Of a stretch of 64,000 bases of DNA, positions 18,793 through 26,920 are shown piece by piece; the stretch's first letter is position 1; every line of letters begins with the position of its first letter. Where the stretch lies: contig JAJXYD010000026.1 of the NCBI GenBank assembly GCA_021780695.1, positions 43,006-107,005 on the forward strand, written 5' to 3'. The notes under the pieces were generated by a model, which ran no database searches, had not been told where the DNA came from, and saw only the letters and a list, made by a program, of their open reading frames with translations. This stretch comes from Deltaproteobacteria bacterium. Lineage in GTDB: Bacteria > Desulfobacterota > Syntrophobacteria > Syntrophobacterales > Syntrophobacteraceae. The translations under genes were made by a program, and so were the position numbers.

Positions 18793-19965
18793 ATGAAATA
18801 TAATTTCGACACGCCGATAGATAGACTTGATTCAACATCCTTTAAATGGAACGGTGCGCATCTTTTTCTAGGTGAAAAAGCCCGGAACGCTCTTCCCTTG
18901 TGGGTGGCGGATATGGATTTTAGAGTTCCCCGGGAAGTTATCGATGCATTGAAAAATACTGCGGATCATGGAATCTTTGGTTATTCGATAACTCCTGATT
19001 CCTATTATGATTCTGTAATTTCGTGGATGGGCTCACATTATAAATGGTCGGTGAAAAGAGAATGGATCTATCATTCTCCAGGCATCGTTCCAGGCTTGAA
19101 CTGCATAATAAATGCCTTTACTAATGAAGGTGATGCCATTGCGATTCAGCCGCCTGTATACTATCCATTCGCTAATTCCATAGCAAATAATTCTCGACGT
19201 GTTGTTAATAATTGCCTTAAACTGTCTAATAGCCGATATACAATTGATTATGATGATTTAGAAAAAAAATTTTCTACATATAATGTTAAAATGTTTATTT
19301 TATGTAATCCACATAATCCTGTTGGACGAGTATGGACCAAAGACGAACTTACTAAACTAGGTAATATATGTCTTAAAAATAATATTATCGTTGTTTCAGA
19401 TGAAATACATGCAGACATTACCTTCAATGGATTTTCAACAACAGTATTCGCTAATATTTCAGATTATTTTGCACAAAAAACAATTGTATGCACATCGGCA
19501 AGTAAAACGTTTAACCTCGCCGGACTGCAAACGGCAAATATAATCATCCCAAATAAAAAATTAGGAAACATCTTCAATAACTATATGACACGCCTTAACC
19601 TGCTAAGGCCTAATATATTCGGTCAGGTTGCAACGCAAGCCGCATATAATTTCGGTGATGAATGGCTTCTGCAAGTCAAAAACTACTTGCAGGATAATCT
19701 TGATTTCCTTCTTCACTTTGTAAATCAAAATATAAAGGGAATAAATGTAATAAAACCGGAAGGAACCTATCTTGTGTGGTTGGATTGTAGAGATTTGGGG
19801 CTGAGCGGGGAAGAACTGAAAATGTTCATGCTTGATAGAGCCGGAGTCGCTTTCGACGATGGGTATCTCTTTGGTCCTGGCGGCGAGGGTTTCACCAGGA
19901 TCAACATTGCCTGCACCAGGCAAACTTTGCGCGAGGCCCTCCGGCGAATCGCAGTACTGACTTAA
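18793..19965 (+). CDS. PatB/MalY-type PLP-dependent C-S lyase or aminotransferase
   Basis: The 390-residue fold-type I PLP enzyme has LPLWVADMDFRVP near the N-terminus, CNPHNPVGRVW, SDEIHADI, and the PLP lysine in SASKTFNLAGLQ. These are hallmarks of the PatB/MalY group (cystathionine beta-lyase-like). The exact substrate cannot be assigned. The body of the gene (~18,960-19,760) is strikingly AT-rich and uses A/T-ending codons, unlike its neighbours, while the last ~65 codons return to the GC-rich style of the region. That suggests recent transfer, with a possible recombination joint near 19,780. Confidence 0.88.
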   Translation: MKYNFDTPIDRLDSTSFKWNGAHLFLGEKARNALPLWVADMDFRVPREVIDALKNTADHGIFGYSITPDSYYDSVISWMGSHYKWSVKREWIYHSPGIVPGLNCIINAFTNEGDAIAIQPPVYYPFANSIANNSRRVVNNCLKLSNSRYTIDYDDLEKKFSTYNVKMFILCNPHNPVGRVWTKDELTKLGNICLKNNIIVVSDEIHADITFNGFSTTVFANISDYFAQKTIVCTSASKTFNLAGLQTANIIIPNKKLGNIFNNYMTRLNLLRPNIFGQVATQAAYNFGDEWLLQVKNYLQDNLDFLLHFVNQNIKGINVIKPEGTYLVWLDCRDLGLSGEELKMFMLDRAGVAFDDGYLFGPGGEGFTRINIACTRQTLREALRRIAVLT

Positions 19966-20185
19966 GCTCTGTTTGTCCCACGCGAAGCCGCGAAAATGGA
20001 ACCCGGAAAAAGTGCGATTTCGCACTGGTCTTGGGTGGCTAATTCAAGCCTGGATCGCTCAGATGAACCCGGACACCTTTCCTATTGTGTTTCCTTGATC
20101 TCTTTTTTCGCGCCTTCGCGTCTTCGCGTGAGCCTAAATCAACAATATTGCCGGCGAATCGAGCGGGTTCTACAATGGAAAGCGG

Positions 20186-20386
20186 CTATTTACGAAATAT
20201 CCTGAGCAAAAGGGAAATTACCAGGCTCACGATGATCATCGTGGTGATGGGTATATAAACCTTTAGGTTAGGCCGATCGATAACGATGTCTCCGGGAAGC
20301 CGGCCCAAAGGCAATCTCGCAAGCCAGGGCCAAATAAGGCCCGCGACCAGCAAAATCGCCCCCGAAACTATGAGGATATTCCGCAT
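20186..20386 (-). CDS. DUF2905 small membrane protein
   Basis: The 66-residue protein has two membrane helices (residues ~3-22 and ~47-62) around the conserved loop LPLGRLPGDIVIDR. This matches the DUF2905 family, widespread in bacteria and of unknown role. It may be last in a minus-strand run with the 86-residue gene and the enoyl-CoA hydratase, 54 bases after the former. Confidence 0.85.
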   Translation of the reverse strand: MRNILIVSGAILLVAGLIWPWLARLPLGRLPGDIVIDRPNLKVYIPITTMIIVSLVISLLLRIFRK

Positions 20387-20440
20387 TGGACCGACTCCCC
20401 TTTGAACTACTAAGCTTCCTGGCTGTGAGCCGTTTTCCGG

Positions 20441-20701
20441 TCATTTCCCGATAGAGTCCAGGTAGGCGGAAAGCGATTTAAAGCTTTGTCCCGGGGCCAG
20501 TTCGTCTCCGGATTTTAAATCATAGACCGCCACCGTCACCGGATCGTCGAGCGAAGTGGGAAAACCGTCTCCGCCACTATTTGTAACGTTTACGTAAGCC
20601 CGCTTGCCGTGGCTCTGGACAAATTTCGTATAGGAGGCTTCGCCCGAGCAACCCGCGGAGAGTCTGAAACCGTGCGCCTCCATAGTCTCATCGATGCTCA
20701 T
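20441..20701 (-). CDS. Hypothetical 86-residue protein
   Basis: This small soluble protein (MSIDETMEAHGF..., ending SAYLDSIGK) is not one I recognise. It begins 23 bases after the enoyl-CoA hydratase stop, in the same direction, so it is likely cotranscribed. ATG 20701 is chosen over in-frame upstream codons, which would overlap the hydratase. It has a single cysteine and no membrane segment. Confidence 0.65.
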   Translation of the reverse strand: MSIDETMEAHGFRLSAGCSGEASYTKFVQSHGKRAYVNVTNSGGDGFPTSLDDPVTVAVYDLKSGDELAPGQSFKSLSAYLDSIGK

Positions 20702-20724
20702 GTCTTTTATCCTCGCTGTTGTTA

Positions 20725-21501
20725 TTAGCGGCCCTGCCATTCGGGGGCCTTTTTTTCCAAAAACGCCCTCACCCCCGCTTCGGCGTCTTCTGTGCAGCAA
20801 AGGGAGGCAAAGAGCATGCTAAGCATATCCAACCCCTTTTCGTAGGGCATATCGGCCATCTGGTAGATTCCCTTTTTGCCCGCCTGCAAGGCTAGAGGGC
20901 TTTTGGCGGCCAGCTTATGGGCCAGCTCCATGGTGGCTTCCTCCAATTGCTCTTTCGGGACCACCTTGTTAACGAGACCCAACCCCATGGCTTCCTGGGC
21001 CGAAATCATATCTCCGGTCAACACCATCTCGAGGACTTTTTTACGCCCCACCAACCGGGCCAGTGGCGCCGCCGGGCCAAGACAAATGAGCCCCACGTTT
21101 ATGGCGGTTGTTCCAAACTTGGAATCTTCCGCGGCCACCGTGAGATCGCAGGCAAAGGCAAGCCCGGCGCCGTTTGCCAGGCAATAACCCTTCACCGAGG
21201 CGATGACGGGCTTTTTCAAATGGGCAATGGTGTGGTTGTGTTCGTCCATTTTGAGGATAAACTCCCCATACTCCTTGGGGGTCTTATCCTTAAATTCGGT
21301 GAGGGCAATGCCCGTGGAAAAATGCTTCCCGTTTGCACGGATCACGATTACCCTGACATCAGGGTCCTCATCCAGCTTTACGAGCCCGTCATTGAGTTCC
21401 CGGGCAAAAGCGGCATTAAAGGTATTGGCATCCTGAGGCCGATTAAGAGTAAGAAAGCCGATGTTACCTTCTTTTTCCACGATCACATTGGGTTCGGACA
21501 T
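20725..21501 (-). CDS. Enoyl-CoA hydratase/isomerase family protein
   Basis: The 258-residue crotonase-fold protein has VEKEGNIGFLTLNRP, the oxyanion-hole segment GKHFSTGIAL, and AVKG-type SVKGYCLANGAGLAFACDL. Residues at the usual acid/base positions (loop GLICLGPAAPLARLVG) do not show the two catalytic glutamates of classical hydratases, so isomerase, hydrolase or another CoA reaction is possible. ATG 21501 with an AGGAG site is chosen; the longer frame reads through non-coding sequence. It lies downstream of the MarR-MaoC-oxidoreductase run, separated by 301 bases. Confidence 0.85.
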   Translation of the reverse strand: MSEPNVIVEKEGNIGFLTLNRPQDANTFNAAFARELNDGLVKLDEDPDVRVIVIRANGKHFSTGIALTEFKDKTPKEYGEFILKMDEHNHTIAHLKKPVIASVKGYCLANGAGLAFACDLTVAAEDSKFGTTAINVGLICLGPAAPLARLVGRKKVLEMVLTGDMISAQEAMGLGLVNKVVPKEQLEEATMELAHKLAAKSPLALQAGKKGIYQMADMPYEKGLDMLSMLFASLCCTEDAEAGVRAFLEKKAPEWQGR

Positions 21502-21802
21502 GATTTCACTCCTGATGCACGTTAATAGATGCTCTGGACAAAACGGTCCTTTTCTAAACAGAGGCTGGAATTGGCCCTCCAATCTTCCTTCCACATTGGC
21601 GCAGATTCCCGGCCGGCCTGATCTCCCTACAGTTCCTATAGCACGAGTACCCCCCCTTTGGCAAAGGGGTAGAGGCACATTCCAGTATAGCCGATTTTTC
21701 GATCAAAAGCCTCTTCCGCCTGCGCGGCAGCTAAACGAGTCGAAACTAAACGCCCCCTCCTCCTTCGTATTCCACCCCACCCTCGAATACATCTGCCCCC
21801 CT
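21502..21802. other. 301-base intergenic region with 17-base palindrome
   Basis: No gene is seen between the molybdopterin oxidoreductase stop and the hydratase start. The only clear structure is CCCCTTTG-G-CAAAGGGG at 21653-21669, a perfect palindrome. It could be a dispersed repeat unit or a hairpin ending the oxidoreductase transcript, but it has no clear T-tract. Confidence 0.4.
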
Positions 21803-24040
21803 TTAAGCCGCTTCAACACGGCATGGGATAAAGCGATGCATCGGTGTTCCGAGCGTGTCGCGGTGTGTGCTTTGGGTTAGGTAATTGACATTGACGCCAT
21901 AACAACCCTCCCCGCACATCAGGCCAAACCCATGTGGAATAAGCACCATCCCCTGCCTCACTTCATCGCTTACCTCCAATTCCCCGACCACGCTTCCCCC
22001 CTTGGTTGTTACTCTTACGTTTTGACCGTCCTGCAGACCCAAGGACTGCGCGTCCTCTGGATGCACCGCGATCGTGCAGGCCCGCTTTCCCTTGTTCCAC
22101 TCCGGATTTCTCATCATCGTGTTGGCGTTATATCTCGTATGCCTGCCCGCATTAAGGACAAACGGCAACTCCCGAGGCATCCGCAAATCTCTATCTTCGC
22201 TGGAACCATTTAGAGTTCTGGCAAAATCCTCCAACTCCGGGATGTAGATTTCTATCTTCTTTGAAGCTGTCTGAAGACTGGCGAGGTTGTTATCCGGATC
22301 GGCTTCTCCGATCCAAAGCCCTTGAGGATTATCGAGAATGGCTTGAAAAAGCCGCTCCCCCTGGTCCAGCCCCTGCCTAAAGCCCGCTCTTTCGGCATTG
22401 GCGCGAAACGCGGCGGGCGCCGTCATAAGCATTCCCCAAAACGCCGCCTTGGAAGCACTGTCCCACACTTTGCCAAGGGTTTTGGAAAGAACCATGGGCA
22501 TGATCTTGGAAACCGCCGGATTCGCCTTTGCCCACGCTAGCAGTTTGCCTGCAAACGCAAGCCGGTTTCCCCGCGCCGCCTGCTCCAGTTCCTCGGGAAT
22601 TGCGGGAATCAACCCCAGCTCGTCCGCAAGCAAAGTATAAATCTGGGAGGCCTCCAGGCAGGACTGCGGCGGGTCCACGACGGGTCCTCGCAATTGCACG
22701 TAGACCTTGGGAAAAGTTAAAGGAACAAACGTGGTATCCCAGGATTCGTAAAAAGTCCGGCAGGGCAGCACGTAATGGGCCAGCCGAGCGGTTTCGGTCA
22801 TAGCGATATCGCTAACGACCAGAAGCTCCAGTGCGCTGAAAGCCTTTTCATAGGCGGCCGTATCGGGGTAGGCGCGAAGAGGATTGCTTCCGCTGACCAG
22901 AACCGCGCGCAACCTCTTGGGATGATCGCTTAGAATTTCTTCGGGCATGACCGAGGGGGGAAACGATCCGGCAGCCGCCGGCGGCATGCCCGTTGAAACC
23001 GTACGCCAGGTCTTTTCGTCTCGTTCCTCCGCATGAAAACCAAGCGGCAGCACCAGGCCGGGGAATACATTTCCGCCCCTCTTGCCGTATATGCCGCACA
23101 CGGTCCCCAGGATGTGGAGCAGGTACATGTTAAGAGTACTGTGGCGGCCCATGAAGAGACCGAGATCGGGATGGACGCACCACCGCCTGCTCGTTAACAG
23201 CCGGCACAGGTCCCGAGTCTTTTCGTAGTCGAGCCGGCAAACATCGAGAGCCCCTTTTGCATCGAATCCTTCAAACCAGGGTTTGATCTTATCCCAGCCC
23301 AAAACATGCTCTTCTAAAAAGTCCTTGGCTTCCCAGCCCTTTTCCAAGATGATGGAAATCATCGCCTTCATGAGCAGCGAATCGGCTCCCGGCCGCACCG
23401 CAAGGTGAATGTTGGCTGCTTTGGCCGTCTCGCTTAGCCGGGGATCGATCACCACAAGCAGTCGATCCGGGTCTTTGGAAAATTCCATGAGCACCTTCGG
23501 CGCCCGGGGCATCTGATGGCTCTGCATGCCGTTCCATCCCCACGCAACCAGGATCTCGCTCGCCTCCTCATCGGGCATGCTAACAAGGTACTGCTTTCCG
23601 AACAGCCGGCCGCACACCCAGAAAAGACCGCTGAACTCCTGGCCGGCCGAAGAATAATAGTACTGAGAGCCCATCGCCCGTAAAAGATTCACGCCAAAGG
23701 CCGCTTCAAGCCACCCCCCCTGCGCTCCTCCCCCCATGTAGGCAAGACTCCTCGGACCATTTCGATCGACAATTTCTCGGATTTTTCGGGCGATCTCCTC
23801 GATGGCCTGCTCCCGGGAAATGGGTTCGAACCCGTTGCTCGTCCGCTTTAACGGAACCCTCAACCGATCTTCGGGGTACTGGTGATTGATGACGTTTAGA
23901 CCCTTGCGACAAACGTATCCCCGGCTTCTGGGATTCTCCCTGTCAGGGCGCACTTTTACCATGCGCCCGTCTTCTACCAGTACCTCCAGGCCGCAGTTCT
24001 GAGTGCACAACACGCATCCGGTTTTATGCCATACAGCCAT
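21803..24040 (-). CDS. Cytoplasmic molybdopterin oxidoreductase with N-terminal 4Fe-4S cluster
   Basis: The 745-residue protein belongs to the DMSO reductase superfamily. The N-terminal cluster is bound by C9-x2-C12-x3-C16-x27-C44. The molybdopterin domain contains VIDPRLSETA and a C-terminal dinucleotide-binding domain (FVLNAGRHTRYNANTMMRNPEW, given here in part as GRHTRYNANT). There is no twin-arginine signal, so it acts in the cytoplasm. No FeS or membrane partner subunit is adjacent. The substrate is unknown. The context (MarR regulator, MaoC-like hydratase, enoyl-CoA hydratase) hints at breakdown of an aromatic or CoA-linked compound, but this is inference. Confidence 0.88.
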   Translation of the reverse strand: MAVWHKTGCVLCTQNCGLEVLVEDGRMVKVRPDRENPRSRGYVCRKGLNVINHQYPEDRLRVPLKRTSNGFEPISREQAIEEIARKIREIVDRNGPRSLAYMGGGAQGGWLEAAFGVNLLRAMGSQYYYSSAGQEFSGLFWVCGRLFGKQYLVSMPDEEASEILVAWGWNGMQSHQMPRAPKVLMEFSKDPDRLLVVIDPRLSETAKAANIHLAVRPGADSLLMKAMISIILEKGWEAKDFLEEHVLGWDKIKPWFEGFDAKGALDVCRLDYEKTRDLCRLLTSRRWCVHPDLGLFMGRHSTLNMYLLHILGTVCGIYGKRGGNVFPGLVLPLGFHAEERDEKTWRTVSTGMPPAAAGSFPPSVMPEEILSDHPKRLRAVLVSGSNPLRAYPDTAAYEKAFSALELLVVSDIAMTETARLAHYVLPCRTFYESWDTTFVPLTFPKVYVQLRGPVVDPPQSCLEASQIYTLLADELGLIPAIPEELEQAARGNRLAFAGKLLAWAKANPAVSKIMPMVLSKTLGKVWDSASKAAFWGMLMTAPAAFRANAERAGFRQGLDQGERLFQAILDNPQGLWIGEADPDNNLASLQTASKKIEIYIPELEDFARTLNGSSEDRDLRMPRELPFVLNAGRHTRYNANTMMRNPEWNKGKRACTIAVHPEDAQSLGLQDGQNVRVTTKGGSVVGELEVSDEVRQGMVLIPHGFGLMCGEGCYGVNVNYLTQSTHRDTLGTPMHRFIPCRVEAA

Positions 24041-24092
24041 TTTTGCATCCTTTGCTCTTAGTGGGTATACTTCTGCTCACCCGACCATTTTT

Positions 24093-24581
24093 TCAACCCT
24101 CGCGTGCATCCCTTAAAACAGGCTTTCTCACACCCTTTTGCCGTCGCTGTACCACCAGGTTGGCGATGTATTCCTGAACTGCCCTTTCCGCCTGGTTGAG
24201 CGTGGTTACCTTGACCTTTATAAAGCCAATTTCCGGCTTGGACTTAGACGCCTTTATCTCGAGGATTTCCGTCTCGACGCGCAACTCGTCTCCGGGTCGA
24301 ACAGGCTGAGGCCAGCGCAACTCGTCAAAGCTTGCGCCGATGCGACCGCCCGCAGGCTGGAAATCGCTCTCGACCAGAAGCCGCATGGTGAGCGCCGCCG
24401 TATGCCAGCCACTGGCCGCCAGCCCCCCGAATAGTGAGCCCCTTGCAGCTTCTTCGTCGAGGTGAAAAGGCTGGGGATCGAATTCGGCAGCAAACCGTTT
24501 GATATCCTCAGCCTCTATCTTGCGGCGGCCGGAGCCGAAGGTCTGGCCCACCGCGAAGTCTTCAAAAAAAAGTTCAACCAT
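24093..24581 (-). CDS. MaoC-like hotdog dehydratase
   Basis: The 162-residue single-hotdog protein has the R-hydratase/MaoC pattern: FEDFAVGQTFGSG, then FAAEFDPQPFHLDEEAA with the catalytic D/H pair, and GLAASGWHT. Members hydrate enoyl-CoA thioesters or handle similar acyl substrates. Start ATG 24581 has a GGAG site 7 bases upstream; the longer TTG start lacks one. It lies 52 bases before the molybdopterin oxidoreductase and is probably in the same transcript. Confidence 0.87.
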   Translation of the reverse strand: MVELFFEDFAVGQTFGSGRRKIEAEDIKRFAAEFDPQPFHLDEEAARGSLFGGLAASGWHTAALTMRLLVESDFQPAGGRIGASFDELRWPQPVRPGDELRVETEILEIKASKSKPEIGFIKVKVTTLNQAERAVQEYIANLVVQRRQKGVRKPVLRDAREG

Positions 24582-24924
24582 TTTTTTCTCCAAAGAATCC
24601 GGCTCTCACTTCCACGCAACAGGTTAAGCTTCGTCATTAAGAGACGGCGAGACACCCCGGCGCCTCCTCTATTTCTCCTACGACAGGACTCGACAGTTTC
24701 TCTTCTCCTGCTTAATTCCAAAATATTTTTGGCCTTCCCGCCGCCAATTCCTCCGGATACTTTGCTTTCAGCTTCTTCGAATTCCGTGGGCATGCTCCCT
24801 GACACGCATCGCACCCATGAATATAGGTTCCCGTCTTTTCCCTTGTTTCCGGTGGAATATGGCTTGTTATAAGTGGGCGGCCGTCCTGAGTTTAAAAAGG
24901 TATTGAAAACGATACCGCACCGGG

Positions 24925-25024
24925 GATTAAGCTTGAAAGGCTCATAGATTGCCGCCGACGTGATGGCGACTTCGGCGTAACCAATGTCGAACGCGAAATC
25001 CTTGATATCCGAGGTAACCGGCAT
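24925..25024 (-). pseudogene. 5' remnant of a reductase-like gene (QueG/dehalogenase-like N-terminus)
   Basis: From ATG 25024 (GGGAG site 7 bases upstream) about 31 codons read MPVTSDIKDFAFDIGYAEVA..., resembling the N-terminus of 4Fe-4S reductases of the QueG/reductive-dehalogenase-like group. The frame then continues as low-complexity, arginine/serine-rich sequence into maoC (stop near 24515) with no recognisable domain. I read this as a real gene start whose body has been deleted. The rest of 24,582-24,925 shows no gene. The family assignment rests on a short stretch and is tentative. Confidence 0.4.
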
Positions 25025-25047
25025 CGGTTTTCTCCCAGCGGGAAATT

Positions 25048-25065
25048 AGCATGTATATACATGCT
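25048..25065. promoter_or_regulatory. 18-base palindrome, likely MarR operator 1
   Basis: AGCATGTATATACATGCT is a perfect palindrome 23 bases upstream of the broken gene start at 25024 and directly after marR. Its 12-base core ATGTATATACAT recurs exactly at 25532-25543 in the marR promoter. Two copies of the same dyad beside a MarR gene point to its binding site; binding itself is inferred. Confidence 0.65.
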
Positions 25066-25078
25066 GATTTGTAAAAAA

Positions 25079-25543
25079 TTATCCCCTCCTGCTCAATGTC
25101 CTCAGGATCTTCAGCATCTCATCAATATTGTCTCTACCTAGAATACCTTCCATTTCCTGCTGGGCTTTCTCCCACAACGGTAAGGCCTCGTTTATCTTGG
25201 ATACCCCGGCCTCGGCAATCTGGATTCTTTTGATCCTTCGATCCGTCGCCTCTTCCTCAAGCCGGACATAGCCCGACTTTTCAAGAACCAGCAAATTCCT
25301 GCTGACTGTGGTCTGGTCCATGCGCAGGGATTGCGCCAACTCGGACGCGGTGATGGAGGGATTTCTCGAGATCTTTGCCAGCATGCTCAACTGAGTTACC
25401 TTGAGCCCGCAGGATTTTAAGTGCTTCTCATAATTTCGTGTGACGATGCGGTCGGCTTTCCGGATCATTGCACACAAGCAGGGATATGTCGAAGATGTCA
25501 CAATACAGTCCTTTGCCTCAGGAGTAGATGTATGTATATACAT
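25079..25543 (-). CDS. MarR-family transcriptional regulator
   Basis: The 154-residue winged-helix protein has TQLSMLAKI, then ITASELAQSLRMDQTTVSRNL (recognition helix) and the wing EEEATDRRIKRI, the usual MarR fold. Two starts are possible. ATG 25543 has a GAGGG-type site but overlaps the palindrome and the proposed -10 box. GTG 25501 (140 residues) has AAAGGA 7 bases upstream and lies just downstream of that promoter. The N-terminus is cysteine-rich (CLCAM). It probably represses itself and the downstream catabolic genes, with a CoA-ester or aromatic compound as possible ligand. Confidence 0.9.
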   Translation of the reverse strand: MYIHTSTPEAKDCIVTSSTYPCLCAMIRKADRIVTRNYEKHLKSCGLKVTQLSMLAKISRNPSITASELAQSLRMDQTTVSRNLLVLEKSGYVRLEEEATDRRIKRIQIAEAGVSKINEALPLWEKAQQEMEGILGRDNIDEMLKILRTLSRRG

Positions 25544-25561
25544 ATTCCCACCCTCTGTCAA
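25533..25561 (-). promoter_or_regulatory. marR promoter overlapped by operator 2
   Basis: On the minus strand, a perfect -35 TTGACA (25556-25561) is separated by 17 bases from TATACA (25533-25538). The 14-base palindrome TATGTATATACATA (25531-25544) covers the -10 box and shares its 12-base core with operator 1. Placement over the -10 fits autorepression. If transcription starts here, GTG 25501 rather than ATG 25543 would be the marR start. Confidence 0.6.
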
Positions 25562-25787
25562 GGTCCTTTGCCCGGGTGTGCCCTTAGTCTTCCCGCCGAA
25601 AAACCTTCTTCCCGGCCTTTTCTCATATCGTCGAAGTGGCGCAGGATAACACCATTGATCTTACGGGGTGTTGTAAACAAACAGAAATGTCTGATTTTAC
25701 CAAGAATTGTTTAAATCCTGACGAGTCCTTCTCGTTATTGAACTAGAGGAGGGTCAATTCGATGGGTTTGACATCTCCCAAAAATCC
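25562..25787. other. Intergenic stretch left of the transposon
   Basis: No recognisable gene is present between marR and the transposon. Near its right end GAGGAGGG (25747-25754) precedes ATG 25762, whose frame enters the target site and is broken by the insertion. Confidence 0.4.
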
Positions 25788-25792
25788 AGTCC
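25788..25792. repeat. Target-site duplication AGTCC, left copy
   Basis: The five bases directly outside the left terminal repeat are AGTCC, identical in direct orientation to the five bases outside the right repeat (29266-29270). Tn3-family elements generate 5-base duplications. Confidence 0.9.
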
Positions 25793-25825
25793 GGGGTTTT
25801 AAGCCCAAAACCGCGAAATCTTTAA
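25793..25825 (+). repeat. Tn3 left terminal inverted repeat
   Basis: The sequence starts GGGGTTTTAAGCCCAAAACC and is the exact reverse complement of 29233-29265 over 33 bases. The GGGG start and ~35-40-base length are typical of Tn3-family ends. Confidence 0.92.
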
Positions 25826-25846
25826 CTGATTGAAGTTAATAATTTT

Positions 25847-26458
25847 TTATCGTCCGATTAACTTCAACCCGTCGCTACGCAGTGAACCGTCTGGCCCAAC
25901 ATGCCGATAAAGTGTCTGGCGGGAGACACCTAATTCCTTGCAAAGATCGCTCACAACCGTCTCCGGTTGACCCATGGCAGCCATTGCCAAACGTAATTTG
26001 GCCGGCGTCATCTTGTACTGGCCACCACCATTTCGTCCGCGCGCACGGGCCGACGCCAAACCAACCTTGGTACGCTCCGAAACCAGTTCCCGTTCAAATT
26101 CGGCCAGTGCTGCGAAGATGCCAAACACCAGTTTGCCTTCCGGCGTCGAGGTGTTGATCGACGCTCCCTGTCCGGTTAGTACCTTGAAGCCGACGCCTCT
26201 GCCGGACAGCTCGTGCACCGTATTGATCAGGTGGCGCAAATTACGACCGAGACGATCAAGTTTCCATACCACAAGCGTATCTCCGTCCCTCAGCGCTTTC
26301 AGGCAAGCGGCAAGGCCTGGCCGTGCTTCCAGGCTCCCCGATGCCATGTCTTCATAAACGTGGTCGGGATTTATGCCTGCGGCCAGCAACGCATCACGTT
26401 GCATGTCGAGAACTTGGGAACCGTCAGCTTTGGAAACGCGCATATAGCCGATCAACAT
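25847..26458 (-). CDS. tnpR: Tn3-type serine resolvase TnpR
   Basis: The 203-residue protein has an N-terminal serine recombinase domain (IGYMRVSKADGSQ with catalytic serine at 9, then VVWKLDRLGRN) and a C-terminal helix-turn-helix (ELGVSRQTLYRHV). It resolves transposition cointegrates at a res site, which would lie in the adjacent 26,459-26,600 region. It sits just inside the left terminal repeat and appears intact. Confidence 0.95.
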   Translation of the reverse strand: MLIGYMRVSKADGSQVLDMQRDALLAAGINPDHVYEDMASGSLEARPGLAACLKALRDGDTLVVWKLDRLGRNLRHLINTVHELSGRGVGFKVLTGQGASINTSTPEGKLVFGIFAALAEFERELVSERTKVGLASARARGRNGGGQYKMTPAKLRLAMAAMGQPETVVSDLCKELGVSRQTLYRHVGPDGSLRSDGLKLIGR

Positions 26459-26460
26459 TG

Positions 26461-26590
26461 TGTCACCTGAACGTTCGTTTATGTGACAGTGGACAACGGT
26501 GCTGTAAACAAGCGAAAATCTGTCACTTTGGCAGTCGCTTGTTCAGTGTATCATAAACCTGTGGATTTTAGCTTCATGACACTTGTCTCT
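26461..26590. other. Probable res site of the Tn3 element
   Basis: Between tnpR and the toxin-antitoxin genes is a 28-base dyad with TGTCAC (26461-26466) and GTGACA (26483-26488) ends, as expected for a resolvase subsite. Further TGTCA/TGACA half-sites follow (near 26520 and 26577). The location next to tnpR is the usual one; exact subsite borders are not certain. Confidence 0.55.
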
Positions 26591-26597
26591 TCGGATA

Positions 26598-26620
26598 GTA
26601 TACGGTAAAATACCGTATAC
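26598..26620. promoter_or_regulatory. 23-base inverted repeat, likely antitoxin operator
   Basis: GTATACGGTA and TACCGTATAC are perfect 10-base arms around AAA, 30 bases upstream of the antitoxin start. A third half-site TACCGTAT follows at 26629-26636. DUF1778-type antitoxins autoregulate through such sites with their GNAT partner; binding here is inferred. Confidence 0.6.
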
Positions 26621-26650
26621 TGAAATTTACCGTATCGTAGGGAGGGTATA

Positions 26651-26920
26651 ATGCCTGCTGTTGCTCGCTTTGATTTGAAGATGGATGCGGAAGAAAAGGA
26701 TATTGTTTCTCGCGCTGCCGCCTTGATGGGCACCACGATGGCCGCGTTCGTGCGCATGGCGGCCAAAGAGAAAGCGCGCGAACTGTTGGACCGAGAATCT
26801 CGCATCACGATGACGGCACAGGATTTCGATGAACTCACGACGGCGCTCAAAGGGGCCTTCATGCCCAATACGGCTCTACAAAACGCGATGAACGCCGCGC
26901 GTGAGGTGAAGCGTGCTTGA
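26651..26920 (+). CDS. DUF1778 antitoxin (TacA/AtaR type)
   Basis: The 89-residue protein has an N-terminal ribbon-helix-helix (ARFDLKMDAEEKDIVSRAA, then TTMAAFVRMAA) and a C-terminal toxin-wrapping tail (TMTAQDFDELTTAL), the DUF1778 layout. It neutralises the GNAT toxin encoded by the next gene, which it overlaps by 8 bases, and probably represses the pair through the upstream inverted repeat. A GGGAGGG site precedes ATG 26651. Confidence 0.92.
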   Translation: MPAVARFDLKMDAEEKDIVSRAAALMGTTMAAFVRMAAKEKARELLDRESRITMTAQDFDELTTALKGAFMPNTALQNAMNAAREVKRA

